Shown here: in pieces, positions 25,443 to 33,348 of the stretch
How positions within the stretch are numbered: position 1 is the stretch's first letter
Layout: every line of letters starts with the position of its first letter
NCBI GenBank assembly: GCA_017448965.1
Contig: JAFSKK010000061.1
Coordinates: 89,738-153,737, forward strand
Direction: 5' to 3'
DNA length: 64,000 nucleotides
Source: Bacteroidaceae bacterium
Lineage (GTDB): Bacteria; Bacteroidota; Bacteroidia; Bacteroidales; Bacteroidaceae
Program-made: the position numbers and the translations under genes
Notes under the pieces: model-generated
Told to the model about the DNA's origin: nothing
The model's input: the letters and a program-made list of their open reading frames with translations, nothing else
Database searches by the model: none

Positions 25443-26690
25443 ATTATCATTGTAGAAGGCATCTGCATAGTAGGTGCTCTCCGTGGCTGGAGTCCCCGTA
25501 ACAGTTGGCTTGTGGCAGAGATTCTGCATGGACAGCTGCTGGATGAATTCCCACTGGCTGGCAACGGCAGCCGCTGGAACCTGAGCGACCTTGATAAGAC
25601 CTGACAGGCTGCTCATGTTATAGGAACTGTGCAATCTGGGCACAACATAGACATCGCCAGCCCCACCAGCAACTTTATTGATGAGACAGCCACGCTCCCA
25701 GCGACCAAGGTAGCCAAAGAAGTTTTTCAGACCAAAGAATACAGGAATGTTGAAGGTCTTGGCGACAGTGCCAGATTCATTCAGCACACTGTAGGAAGAA
25801 AGACCTACACCATCAGCCAGATCCACACCGACCGACGTGGGCAAGAACGGCTGCGTACTGCCCATGACGGATCCCCAGCTGCTGCCCCAACCTGTGACAC
25901 CGGCACCAAAACCGCCTTGATAAAGCCCATTACTGTCCTTGTTGGCGTTATAGGCTGCTTGGGCATTACGGGTGCCCATGATGATACGCAGAAGAATGCC
26001 TAAGACGGCAGGGAAGGTGTACCAATAGGCTTCCCAGCCTTCACCTTTCTTTCGGGCATAGCTGCCAAAGGTGGAGGCATCAAGATTCGTGGCGGCACGT
26101 CCTAAAAGGGTGTTGTAGGCACTGTCCTTGGAGGAATCATTGTCACCACCACGATATCGGGCTGCTTCGCTGATAACCGAAACCAACTCGTTGTTCTCAC
26201 GGTCAACAACAGATACACCCAAAGCACTGGTGCTGGCAACTGGAATCACATAATTCCATCGCCCTGGTATGGGCTTCAGAGAAGCTGCTTCATAATAATA
26301 GTTGCCTTCTATCCACCAGGCATAATACCATTTGGTTCCCCATCCCCACATGTAATCACCCATGGTGCCGTCAAGGGCTGCCGCCTCACCCGTCGCAAAC
26401 TTGTGATGATTGGTGGGGTCAAGCTTACGCCGTCCATGGTTCTTATCGACAAGATAACAACCCAACCCCAATAAGGAGGGAAGGTTGCGGAGATAGTCGA
26501 TGTTGCCCACGGCTTCACCTACCGAAGTGCTTTTCGTCATGTCCCAACGACGACAGGCATAACCTTCATTGGTGACGAAACTGAGAGGAATGAAACCGAA
26601 CTTGTTGCCGGATGTGCTGAAACCTACAACTTTGTCTTGCGATGTGATCGCTGACAAAGATTCAAGAGTTGCCAAATCAATTTTTTCCAT
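25332..26690 (-). CDS. DGR target: variable C-type-lectin-like tail protein
   Basis: 452 residues from the ATG at 26690 (an upstream TTG two codons earlier is less likely). The N-terminal ~100 residues look like a fibre-attachment domain, the middle is Gly/Trp/Tyr-rich, and the C-terminal ~100 residues end in the variable segment ASGLRVPYVGGYANYGGNY, the pattern of DGR targets with a C-type-lectin (CLec) fold. The VR residues would form the binding face. It follows two tail genes and is probably displayed at the tail tip for receptor switching. The last residues (VSRRPL) depend on the 2-nt indel relative to TR; without it the protein would run 28 residues to a stop at 25264. Confidence 0.85.
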   Translation of the reverse strand: MEKIDLATLESLSAITSQDKVVGFSTSGNKFGFIPLSFVTNEGYACRRWDMTKSTSVGEAVGNIDYLRNLPSLLGLGCYLVDKNHGRRKLDPTNHHKFATGEAAALDGTMGDYMWGWGTKWYYAWWIEGNYYYEAASLKPIPGRWNYVIPVASTSALGVSVVDRENNELVSVISEAARYRGGDNDSSKDSAYNTLLGRAATNLDASTFGSYARKKGEGWEAYWYTFPAVLGILLRIIMGTRNAQAAYNANKDSNGLYQGGFGAGVTGWGSSWGSVMGSTQPFLPTSVGVDLADGVGLSSYSVLNESGTVAKTFNIPVFFGLKNFFGYLGRWERGCLINKVAGGAGDVYVVPRLHSSYNMSSLSGLIKVAQVPAAAVASQWEFIQQLSMQNLCHKPTVTGTPATESTYYADAFYNDNAASGLRVPYVGGYANYGGNYGPEYVYVSTLVSRRPL

Positions 26691-26692
26691 AA

Positions 26693-26935
26693 TCAAAGAT
26701 ATATTTTCATGTTGTCAATCTCGAAAAGAGTGATGTCACGGAACTCACGTATCTCACCACTTGGAAACAGCTTGACACGGTGAGTGCCGCCACGTTTGAA
26801 ACCTCCTATACAGACAGCCTGACTGTAGAGAAGGATGTCTCCAGTGGACAGTTTCCACAACCTCAGGCGATGGGGCTGTCTGTCTTCCAATAGGTGCAGG
26901 GCATCATTCCTATGTATCACAAGGGGACGTTTCAT
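26693..26935 (-). CDS. Small phage protein before the DGR target
   Basis: 80 residues, basic and beta-rich (DILLYSQAVCIGGFKRGGTH). It overlaps the upstream gene by one base and ends 2 bp before the DGR target start, so all three are coupled. Not recognised; may be a tail-assembly helper or a chaperone of the variable protein. Confidence 0.55.
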   Translation of the reverse strand: MKRPLVIHRNDALHLLEDRQPHRLRLWKLSTGDILLYSQAVCIGGFKRGGTHRVKLFPSGEIREFRDITLFEIDNMKIYL

Positions 26936-27969
26936 CAGTTGAATGTTTCATCAAAGGTTTCATCAAATATACGCCCGTCCTGCACTGTCCTGGCACGGAG
27001 CTGACGACGGGAAGCCATTCTCCAGGTCACTGTGCCAGAAAGAGATTCGACAGAGGCGTTGGTGCGCTTCCAATCGTTGTCTGTCACGGTCACCTCTACA
27101 TCACCAATGGCACCATCCATCAGCCATAATCTCCGTGCCCTCACGACATCATCCATCAAACCGCTCATGCCTTCAGGCAGCTCACCAGTGGAAGCTTTCC
27201 AAGTGGGAATGCTCTCCACTTCGTAGTTGCGGGTCTTGCCACCGATGACGGCAGAGGTACGGGTGGGCTTGGTGTCACGCTCAACCATACCGAAGAAGGT
27301 CATGGACTCATACACGCCGAAGCTGTTGAGGAAACAAAGGACTGTAGGAGTGATCTCTACATCACGGAGACAATAATGCTGGGCGCGATTGCCCAAGGTG
27401 ACGGTGTAACGCACGAGTACCGCACCAGCTGCTGGTGGTGTCCATTCGCTGACATTCCAGGAATGGGTGTTGATTCCTTGACGGGCATCCACAGACATGG
27501 TGCGGTTCTCAGACTGCACGCCTGAGGATGATGCCCATATCGCTGTCACGGCAAGGGTGGCAGAACCTGCTGCAGATTGCCACCATGACAGATATTCACG
27601 GGATGACACATGGGTCACACGCTCACCTCGAACGACTGTCAGGAACGATTGGCTGCACCAGATCTGAGCGGAGTCCGTGGTGGACAACCTGCAGGGTATC
27701 AGCACCCATGAGGCGACTGTCACCCCGTTGAGCTTCAGCACACAGTCTTTGACTGCATTATCACTGTATGCCTCAAAGAGACTGGCCATATCCTCCAGCG
27801 AGACAGTCCCGTCACCGCCAAAACTTAAAGCTGTGGAGAGGATGCTGACCTCACCGCACAGCAGATCGACGGACACACTGCGCTCACCACTGGCGGTCGT
27901 GCCGATGGCCAGCGTGTCCACTTCCCAGGGGAAGGCAATGGCGTTGATGGTGGTGATCAGTCTGCTCAT
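26935..27969 (-). CDS. Tail structural protein upstream of the DGR target
   Basis: 344 residues from the ATG at 27969 (the frame upstream starts only with TTG). Beta-rich throughout, with Ser/Thr-rich stretches and a C-terminal repeat (FDETFDETFN). It is the first gene of the DGR operon, with a TAAGTTTG box 16 bp upstream. Probably the baseplate or tail-tip part to which the variable protein attaches; that is inferred from order only. Confidence 0.55.
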   Translation of the reverse strand: MSRLITTINAIAFPWEVDTLAIGTTASGERSVSVDLLCGEVSILSTALSFGGDGTVSLEDMASLFEAYSDNAVKDCVLKLNGVTVASWVLIPCRLSTTDSAQIWCSQSFLTVVRGERVTHVSSREYLSWWQSAAGSATLAVTAIWASSSGVQSENRTMSVDARQGINTHSWNVSEWTPPAAGAVLVRYTVTLGNRAQHYCLRDVEITPTVLCFLNSFGVYESMTFFGMVERDTKPTRTSAVIGGKTRNYEVESIPTWKASTGELPEGMSGLMDDVVRARRLWLMDGAIGDVEVTVTDNDWKRTNASVESLSGTVTWRMASRRQLRARTVQDGRIFDETFDETFN

Positions 27970-27984
27970 GCTCTTATTTTTCGG

Positions 27985-27992
27985 CAAACTTA
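27985..27992 (-). promoter_or_regulatory. -7 box for the DGR operon
   Basis: TAAGTTTG on the minus strand, matching TAnnTTTG, 16 bp before the ATG at 27969. It gives the DGR cassette its own promoter in addition to any read-through from the terminase genes. Confidence 0.5.
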
Positions 27993-28036
27993 CATATTTT
28001 ATATAGGCGGATAAAAGACGAGAAAGCTCCTTGAAA

Positions 28037-28082
28037 ACGTGGCTTCACCGCTTTCACATGCTGGTTGACGGTGGAGCCACGT
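28037..28082. repeat. 14-bp hairpin in the gene-poor segment
   Basis: Arms ACGTGGCTTCACCG (28037-28050) and CGGTGGAGCCACGT (28069-28082) pair along 14 bp with one G-T type pair. No T tract follows on either strand, so it is not a simple terminator. Confidence 0.6.
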
Positions 28083-28125
28083 CTCCAAGAAGAACATCTC
28101 GTTCTGCATCTCACCTAAGAATGCG

Positions 28126-28248
28126 ATGAGGTTTGCCTTCCTCCTGAAGCAACGCACTGGACACCGCATCGACGACACCGCCCTCGCACTCCTCATGGCG
28201 GAACACGCCAAGGTGAAGGCACTGACGGAGACACCAGCGGAGGCTTGA
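28126..28248 (+). CDS. Possible 40-aa protein on the opposite strand
   Basis: 40 residues starting MRFAFLLKQRTGHRIDDTAL, amphipathic and helical, ending in an alanine-rich tail. A hairpin-type terminator with T5 follows 33 bp downstream on the same strand. No good ribosome-binding site or promoter is visible. It may be a fragment of a larger protein of another element. Weak call. Confidence 0.25.
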   Translation: MRFAFLLKQRTGHRIDDTALALLMAEHAKVKALTETPAEA

Positions 28249-29013
28249 TGCCTTCCTTCTGGTACTGTGCAAGCGGATGGCGGCGAGGTCATTACCTCGC
28301 CGTTTTTCGTGTCCTCCCCAAGGCACCCCCACCGTGCATATTCCGCCTTTTGAAGGGTGGTCATGACCTTTCGGGCGTAGGGCAGTGGTGGAGTACACTC
28401 GCAGACAATCCGCAAGATTTTGCGGTGTCGGAAGGAGAGAATGCCTGTAAAATCGGGCTTTTCAGGGTGAGCAACTCCGAAGAAAAATAAAAAAATGCCG
28501 TCATTTCGGCTTTTTTTGTTGCTCACGAGCCTGTTTTCCAGACTGTTACGATAGGCGAAGCCTTCGGCAAAACGGCTCGGCTGAACCGCTGCCCTCCACC
28601 CGTCAGATGACAGTCCGGGACTTGGCAACAGACAGGCGGAGGACGATTTTCGGTTCAGCCGAGCCGTTTTGCCGTGAAGAAGGTAAACCGCCAGCGGTTT
28701 GGATGTTGACCCCACCCCAAACCCCATCAACACATCATGGACTCTTGCACGGGAGCGGTGGCTTTCCTGAGTTCCTGAAGACAGAGTTCCTGTACCATGT
28801 TGACGCGCTGCCATGCGGAGAGGACAGCACCTGCATCTCGTTTCACGGCAGGAGAGACTGCGCTGCTCTTGCTGTGAAATGAAATGCAGGAGCAGACCTC
28901 TTTTCCTTTGGTAACGGCACATGGGGAACACAGACTTCCTGGAATCCTTCAAGCCGCCTCTTTCGTTTCTTCGCCATGAAGAGATGATGCCACGGGAAAT
29001 CCAAAGGACTTTT
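28249..29013. other. Gene-poor segment between the DGR operon and terminase
   Basis: About 1 kb (from 27993) has no convincing minus-strand gene although every neighbour is packed. It holds a + strand terminator (28281-28307, stem CGGCGAGGT), an A7/T7-flanked GCCG hairpin that could stop both strands (28490-28518), a perfect 24-bp inverted repeat (28565-28588 with 28651-28674), and a 20-bp imperfect inverted repeat (28830-28849 with 28871-28890) 124-184 bp after the terminase stop. Long open frames here have no protein-like composition. It could be a remnant of a mobile element or a structured RNA region. Confidence 0.5.
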
Positions 29014-30606
29014 TCAGCTATTGCTCGTGGTGCGGAGCACATAGGAGGTCTGGGGGAACTTTACACAGCCTATATAGAGGGTGTCGAAGGCATCGCTGCC
29101 GTCTGTGCGACCTTCCAAACGGTCTTCCTCAGTCTCGGCGAGCTTCTCACCCCGCTTGTCTTTCTTGCCATTATAGACTCCTGCTGTCTGGACGCTGACC
29201 AGCAGATCCTCATTGTTCTCACGGTTGAAGAAGGGCATGAGGGTGCCGCGACCCGAGAAGCCCCTGTTGATGAGCAGATGCTTCTCCAGATGCCCCATGG
29301 TGCGACCGATATAGACAGGTCTGACTGTCCACCCCAGCTGCTGAAGCTTATGGACGATGACCCACTGGAAGTCTTCTTTGTTGACAGCATAGTTGGAACC
29401 AAGGGCTGTGTTGTCGTAGTAGAAGATGACTTCACGGGGACGGAAGTGGTGGTAGTAGGTGTCGAAGTCTTCACAGAGGGCTTCCAGCTTACGCTCATAC
29501 TTAACCCAGAAAGACTTGACCACGTTGAGACGACCCAGGTCGTGGTCTGGCTGGCCGACGACGAGCCAGTTGATGTTGGCATTGAAGTCGAAGGCAATGC
29601 AGAGTGGCTGATGCTGAAGGTCGCCGTCCATGCGGCAGTCCTGAAGCTTCAGCTGCTCGAAGTCATAGCCGAGGCTGTCAAGGTAGTGGAAATCGGTACT
29701 GGAATAGATGTGCCGCGGACGCATGGAACTGTAGAAGCCATCTTTCAGCAAGCCGATGCGACGGCAGAGGATGGAGGTCTGGAAGGTGAGAGGGGGAAGG
29801 TCACGCTTCATCTTTTTGATGAACTCGATGCCAAGCACCTGAAGGTTGACCAAAGAGGAGTATTCCTTGTAGAAGATGGCACGTCGACGAAGACTGGAGA
29901 GGGTTGCTTCAATGTCGGCCAGTTCCTTCAGATGATAAGAGGAGAGCGATGCACCTTTCTGGCGGATCTCCCACTGACGGCAAAGCAGACCCTGTATGAG
30001 GTCGATGAGCTCGGTGTCCATCTTGTCGGCATAGTTGAGGAACCAGGATCCTTTCTTGGTGACGGGCATATCGCTGGCGATGAGCATGCCGTGATGCCAC
30101 GGACAATGGTCAAACTCCTTTTGCTGGCCACGGTTGGCTGGAAAGGTCTCATCCTTCAGCTGATCAAAGTCTATGTACTTGGCTTCGTCGATGTCAAGCC
30201 AGTCAAAGCTTTTGGAGTTGGAGGTGCCGGCACGATCCTGAGAAACGATGAAGCCAATGGCACCCGTGTAGAAGCTGATGACATTTTCCCAGTTCTCGGG
30301 AGGAATGAGGGGAGAAGGCCAGTGGAGCGACTTGGGGGGACGATGACCGATGCACCAGTGGACATCCCGCTTGTAACCCCAACGCTCCAGATGCTCCAAC
30401 ATGGAGGGAAGGGTGTTGGAGAGGGCGCGTTTGGTGTTGGCTGCAGGGAAGGCACCTGTGGAGCCTGGCATGGCCTGTATGTTGCGGAGGGTGTAGGCTG
30501 CATGTACCACGCCCTTGCCAATGCCACGACCGCCAACAACGATGGTGTCCTTAGCTCCAATAGCCATCACCTCCAGCTGCATGTCGTTGAAATATTCCTC
30601 TCTCAT
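29014..30606 (-). CDS. Terminase large subunit
   Basis: 530 residues. ATPase: Walker A GGRGIGKG (~25-32), Walker B FDWLDIDE (134-141) with the catalytic Glu. Nuclease: Asp in CIAFDFNANINW (~355) and DGSDAFDTLYIG near the C terminus. It powers packaging and cuts the concatemer. It overlaps the 172-aa gene upstream by 4 bp. The portal-like and other packaging-type genes are ~20 kb away at 7.7-10.4 kb. Confidence 0.92.
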   Translation of the reverse strand: MREEYFNDMQLEVMAIGAKDTIVVGGRGIGKGVVHAAYTLRNIQAMPGSTGAFPAANTKRALSNTLPSMLEHLERWGYKRDVHWCIGHRPPKSLHWPSPLIPPENWENVISFYTGAIGFIVSQDRAGTSNSKSFDWLDIDEAKYIDFDQLKDETFPANRGQQKEFDHCPWHHGMLIASDMPVTKKGSWFLNYADKMDTELIDLIQGLLCRQWEIRQKGASLSSYHLKELADIEATLSSLRRRAIFYKEYSSLVNLQVLGIEFIKKMKRDLPPLTFQTSILCRRIGLLKDGFYSSMRPRHIYSSTDFHYLDSLGYDFEQLKLQDCRMDGDLQHQPLCIAFDFNANINWLVVGQPDHDLGRLNVVKSFWVKYERKLEALCEDFDTYYHHFRPREVIFYYDNTALGSNYAVNKEDFQWVIVHKLQQLGWTVRPVYIGRTMGHLEKHLLINRGFSGRGTLMPFFNRENNEDLLVSVQTAGVYNGKKDKRGEKLAETEEDRLEGRTDGSDAFDTLYIGCVKFPQTSYVLRTTSNS

Positions 30607-31121
30607 GGGCGTGTTCGTTTTTTACCAGTCTCATGATACCTTTTTTCATGAAATTTCCCCAAAATGATGCCTTTCTCACGGTAAGACTTGCGCATTCGGT
30701 AGAATTTCTGACGAACTGCCTCACGAAAGTCGAGGTCGATGCCATGACGCTCACACCACTCATCAATGAAGCTGTTGAGCTCCACACGGCTGTGTATCTG
30801 AGGGGCACAGGCACTCCAGAGATCAAGACGGAAGAGGTTGTCGATGGCTGCCACCAAGGCACGGCATCCACGCCGCCCCATGTGGTGGTAGAACTCGCTG
30901 GGCTTTTCGTTACTGTCGGGGATGATGACCTCTACAGACGGAAGGGAGTCGGAGCGGTGGCCGCCTGCAGGACAGGATGCCTCTGTCCGCTTGCTGATGT
31001 AGCGGAGGATGATGCTGTTCTCATACGACTGGGGAGGGAACGCCACTGGTTCACCCAAGGAGTGGATGAGCCACTGGCGCATGTATTGTTCCATTTGTAG
31101 GGTAAAGGTCATTCCTTTCAT
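30603..31121 (-). CDS. Putative terminase small subunit
   Basis: 172 residues (169 from the second Met, 31112). The N-terminal part is mixed; the C-terminal third is helical and basic (FREAVRQKFYRMRKSYREKG), suited to DNA binding. It directly precedes and overlaps the large terminase gene (ATGA), the usual place of the small subunit. The family is not recognised, so the role is positional. Confidence 0.5.
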   Translation of the reverse strand: MKGMTFTLQMEQYMRQWLIHSLGEPVAFPPQSYENSIILRYISKRTEASCPAGGHRSDSLPSVEVIIPDSNEKPSEFYHHMGRRGCRALVAAIDNLFRLDLWSACAPQIHSRVELNSFIDEWCERHGIDLDFREAVRQKFYRMRKSYREKGIILGKFHEKRYHETGKKRTRP

Positions 31122-31261
31122 AGTGTACCGATTTTCTATGCAAATATAGATGTTTTATGCCAAATTGGCAATAATTTCATGATTTTTCTATGTTTCTCTA
31201 TACAGTATCTCTACTTCGTTCATGGTCTGATATCTGATTTTGTCCGAATTTTTTGCAACTT

Positions 31262-31507
31262 TGTAACTTTTAATTCTTTTTTCGCAAGTAACTGATTATC
31301 AAAGGGCATTTGGTTACACTTCCGAAAAATGGCAATTTGTAACCGCCTCAGAACTTTGTAACCCCGTCCATCGTGTAACGGCTGGTTACAAACTGAAAAA
31401 TTTTGTAACCAAAGTGTAACCAGTTTTGTAACCTATTTTGTAACCCCTCTTTTTTGCTGATTTTCAACACTTTTTCTTCTTTCGCTACTTTCAGTTACAA
31501 AGTTACA
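31262..31507. repeat. Array of TGTAAC/GTTACA words (iteron-like)
   Basis: Twelve copies in ~246 bp of AT-rich, gene-free DNA: direct at 31262, 31339, 31357, 31374, 31404, 31415, 31427 and 31439, inverted at 31313, 31385, 31494 and 31502. Several are TTTGTAACC. The densest part has 11-12 bp spacing. The whole gap 31122-31706 has no gene. Iteron arrays mark replication origins or repressor clusters; the primase-helicase and terminase genes flank this position. Confidence 0.6.
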
Positions 31508-31663
31508 AAAAATTAGTAGTAAAAAGAGGGAAGGAAGTCGAAGGAAACAAAGGGGCTTTGCGATGAATGAGAAGCGGGGCATCTTGGCCATGTCATCATG
31601 GCAGATGCCCCGAATGTCCCTTCGAGAGGGGGGGATGGGCAGGAAATTGGTCATAATGTACAC

Positions 31664-31686
31664 AAAAAGCCCCTCCGAAGAGGGGC
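31664..31686 (-). terminator. Intrinsic terminator of the small-gene operon
   Basis: Stem GCCCCTC-CGAA-GAGGGGC (31669-31686), followed on the minus strand by TTTTTGTG. It lies 21 bp after the stop of the 38-aa gene. Confidence 0.75.
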
Positions 31687-31706
31687 GACTGTTTAGCGAC
31701 ACAGGG

Positions 31707-31823
31707 TTAGAAAGCGGCTGCCTTCCCAATTTGACCTTTGGCTCTCCGGAGGGAGAACTGCGTGAGTTTGACGACGGGTTTTGTTTGACGACACGGGAAT
31801 AAGGGGTATGTGAACGCTTTCAT
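31707..31823 (-). CDS. 38-aa basic phage peptide
   Basis: 38 residues starting MKAFTYPLFPCRQTK, strongly basic, ending GQIGKAAAF. The start overlaps the previous stop as ATGA, and the last codons of the previous gene (QEGGAS) supply a good AAGGAGG site. A terminator follows. This coupling, the same as in four other small-gene pairs of this phage, is the main support. The + strand at about 5244-5340 resembles this coding strand (shared ATTCCCGTGTCG and GGCAGCCGC words). Function unknown. Confidence 0.5.
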   Translation of the reverse strand: MKAFTYPLFPCRQTKPVVKLTQFSLRRAKGQIGKAAAF

Positions 31824-32161
31824 GACGCACCTCCTTCCTGTGCTGGGGCTTCATACATGGGGAGGCTGTTGCGGAACTCGTGCTGGACTTTGGAGAGTTG
31901 CGTCTGCAGATTCCAGCGGACGGACTTCTCTCGGTTCTTCACATCAGCGACCTTATCGGAGCAAGCGTTCAACAACTCGTACTTTTTCCGGGTGAACTCC
32001 TCGTTCGCCTTGCGCTGTGCCTCCTTCAGCAGGAACGACTCATGCTCCGATTCGTGCCGGATGGTTCTACACTCCTTGGTTTCTCTCTCTTTCGACTGGC
32101 GCATCTCGCTCTCCAGCCGTGCTACCTCATTGCGGTAGGCTTCAAATTCTTGCTGTTTCAT
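31820..32161 (-). CDS. Coiled-coil phage protein
   Basis: 113 residues from the ATG at 32161, reached right after the last leader repeat. The frame continues upstream into the leader, but that part is the structured RNA. Almost the whole protein is charged coiled coil (RNEVARLESEMRQSKERETK). It ends QEGGAS, overlapping the next ribosome-binding site. Could be an early regulator or assembly factor; not recognised. Confidence 0.6.
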   Translation of the reverse strand: MKQQEFEAYRNEVARLESEMRQSKERETKECRTIRHESEHESFLLKEAQRKANEEFTRKKYELLNACSDKVADVKNREKSVRWNLQTQLSKVQHEFRNSLPMYEAPAQEGGAS

Positions 32162-32352
32162 ACAATTGTGATTTAGCAATGAAAAAACTGCATTACGTGC
32201 TGCTAAGTTCACAATTGCTGAAACTCCGGGGCGTTACCGCTTGCCGACACGATGCAGTTATACTACGTTATTATAATATGTGTGGGTACAAAAAAGGCTG
32301 ACATGGAGTCAGCGGCTTCGTACCGCAACTGTGATTTAGCGGTACAAAGGTA
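32162..32352 (-). promoter_or_regulatory. Promoter and structured leader with attenuator
   Basis: TACCTTTG box (32352-32345) starts a leader on the minus strand. A1 (CGCTAAATCACAGTTGCGG, from ~32342) is at the 5' end. An intrinsic terminator (stem GCTGAC/GTCAGC, 32312-32297, then TTTTTT) follows. A' (32217-32202) is complementary to A1 and to A2 (32177-32163), which ends 1 nt before the start codon. The layout is the same as at 5195-5459, with a different sequence in the variable part. Confidence 0.55.
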
Positions 32353-32416
32353 GGGATAAGTCGCGACACCACCAAATGTTTTCGGGAGAAAATTGAGGAA
32401 AGATGTTGAAGAACAT

Positions 32417-32448
32417 AAAAAAGCCCCACATCGGGAGGATGCGGGGCG
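32417..32448 (-). terminator. Terminator after hicB
   Basis: Stem GCCCCACATC/GATGCGGGGC (32423-32448, one mismatch), followed on the minus strand by TTTTTT. Confidence 0.75.
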
Positions 32449-32479
32449 GCCACGTTTGGTTACGTCGTCAAACAATTAA

Positions 32480-32893
32480 CTAAACAACGGCTATAAGTTC
32501 TCGTCCAATTTTGTGGATGCCATCCACAATGCGCTGGCGCTGTTGGGGACGTGGGGTCTTCAGACGGTTGGCATAGTGGCTCAGCTGATGCTGGTTGATG
32601 CCTGAGGCACGGCTGATGGAAGCGATGGAAGCGTACGGTTCGATGGCACGAAGCAAGGTTGCTGTATCAACGTAGTTCCATTCAAACTCGTAGTCACCAG
32701 ACAGCCACCAGGCTGGCATCTCGTCACCGTCTTCCTGCATGCCTTCCATGTGGAACCGAAGGGTCTCCTGGGCTTCTTTTTGAAGCTGTTCAATAGTGCT
32801 TGCTGTGAAAACCACTGCACCTGGCACGTTTTCACCGAATGTGGCACCAAAATTCTTTTCGCACCACTGTACATCAACTCTAATCTTTTCCAT
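32480..32893 (-). CDS. hicB: HicB-like antitoxin with HTH domain
   Basis: 137 residues. The N-terminal ~75 residues have the HicB partial-RNase-H-like fold (VQWCEKNFGATF, VVFTASTIEQLQKEAQETL); residues ~90-125 (ISRASGINQHQLSHYANRL) are an XRE-type helix-turn-helix for autorepression. It follows the HicA-like toxin by 59 bp. Its stop codon lies inside an inverted repeat whose partner is in the 5' leader of hicA. Order toxin-antitoxin is usual for hicAB. Confidence 0.8.
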   Translation of the reverse strand: MEKIRVDVQWCEKNFGATFGENVPGAVVFTASTIEQLQKEAQETLRFHMEGMQEDGDEMPAWWLSGDYEFEWNYVDTATLLRAIEPYASIASISRASGINQHQLSHYANRLKTPRPQQRQRIVDGIHKIGRELIAVV

Positions 32894-32952
32894 GTTACGT
32901 ATGACTTTAAGTTCTTATAATATTTATCTGCGAAAGGAGAAAGGGAGGGTGG

Positions 32953-33150
32953 CTATTTCCACCCCGCCTGTTTCCAGATGCTGTTCAGAAGGAACTGGCT
33001 CAAGTTCTCACTCATGTGGCCTCTCACTGTCACTCTGCCCGGTTTTGTCGGGTGCTTGAACTGAATGTGGTCGGTCGCCTTCGTCTTCAGCTGATACCAT
33101 CCATCTTGCTCCAGCAACTTGATGACCTCTTTGACTTTATAATTCTTCAT
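32953..33150 (-). CDS. hicA: HicA-like mRNA interferase toxin
   Basis: 65 residues from the ATG at 33150, a complete YcfA/HicA domain of usual size. The first helix (KVKEVIKLLEQDGWYQLK) is followed by the beta-hairpin with the catalytic His in ATDHIQFKHP, and the TVRGH strand. It is expected to cut mRNA when HicB is lost; in a prophage this can stabilise the element or limit other phages. A TACCTTTG box (33188-33181) lies 31 bp upstream, so the pair has its own promoter. Confidence 0.85.
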   Translation of the reverse strand: MKNYKVKEVIKLLEQDGWYQLKTKATDHIQFKHPTKPGRVTVRGHMSENLSQFLLNSIWKQAGWK

Positions 33151-33153
33151 ATT

Positions 33154-33188
33154 GTTGTTTGGTTTAATTGTTTGACGACACAAAGGTA
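33154..33188 (-). promoter_or_regulatory. hicAB promoter and 5' repeat
   Basis: -7 box TACCTTTG (33188-33181), then a 26-nt leader segment (33179-33154) starting GTCGTCAAACAATTAA. Its near-perfect inverted copy is at 32464-32488 at the end of hicB. The two can pair in the mRNA, joining its ends, or serve as operator sites. Confidence 0.55.
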
Positions 33189-33275
33189 ACAATTTTAATA
33201 CTATTACCCAAGGATTCTTCCATAAAAAGTATCAAAACTATTACTTTTTAACATTCCCGCTGCTTTTTGAATTGA

Positions 33276-33309
33276 AAAAAGCCGTGCCGGACTTCACATC
33301 TGGGCACGG
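33276..33309 (-). terminator. Terminator of the early operon
   Basis: Stem CCGTGCC/GGCACGG (33282-33309) with a 14-nt loop, followed on the minus strand by TTTTTT. It ends the unit that starts at the operator near 37.5 kb. Confidence 0.7.
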
Positions 33310-33348
33310 TCACTTCATTTAATGAAGTTTCAAGAATCTCTCGGGTTC

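Noticed and set aside
28607-28882. 91-aa + strand frame over the 24-bp inverted repeat
   Set aside because: Low-complexity, Pro/Thr-rich and crossing repeats; no ribosome site.
27999-29042. 347-aa minus-strand frame covering the gene-poor segment
   Set aside because: Rich in Arg/Ser/Cys without domain pattern, runs through hairpins and terminators, and overlaps the end of the terminase gene.
28921-30636. 571-aa + strand frame opposite the large terminase
   Set aside because: Mirror of a clear terminase with Walker motifs.
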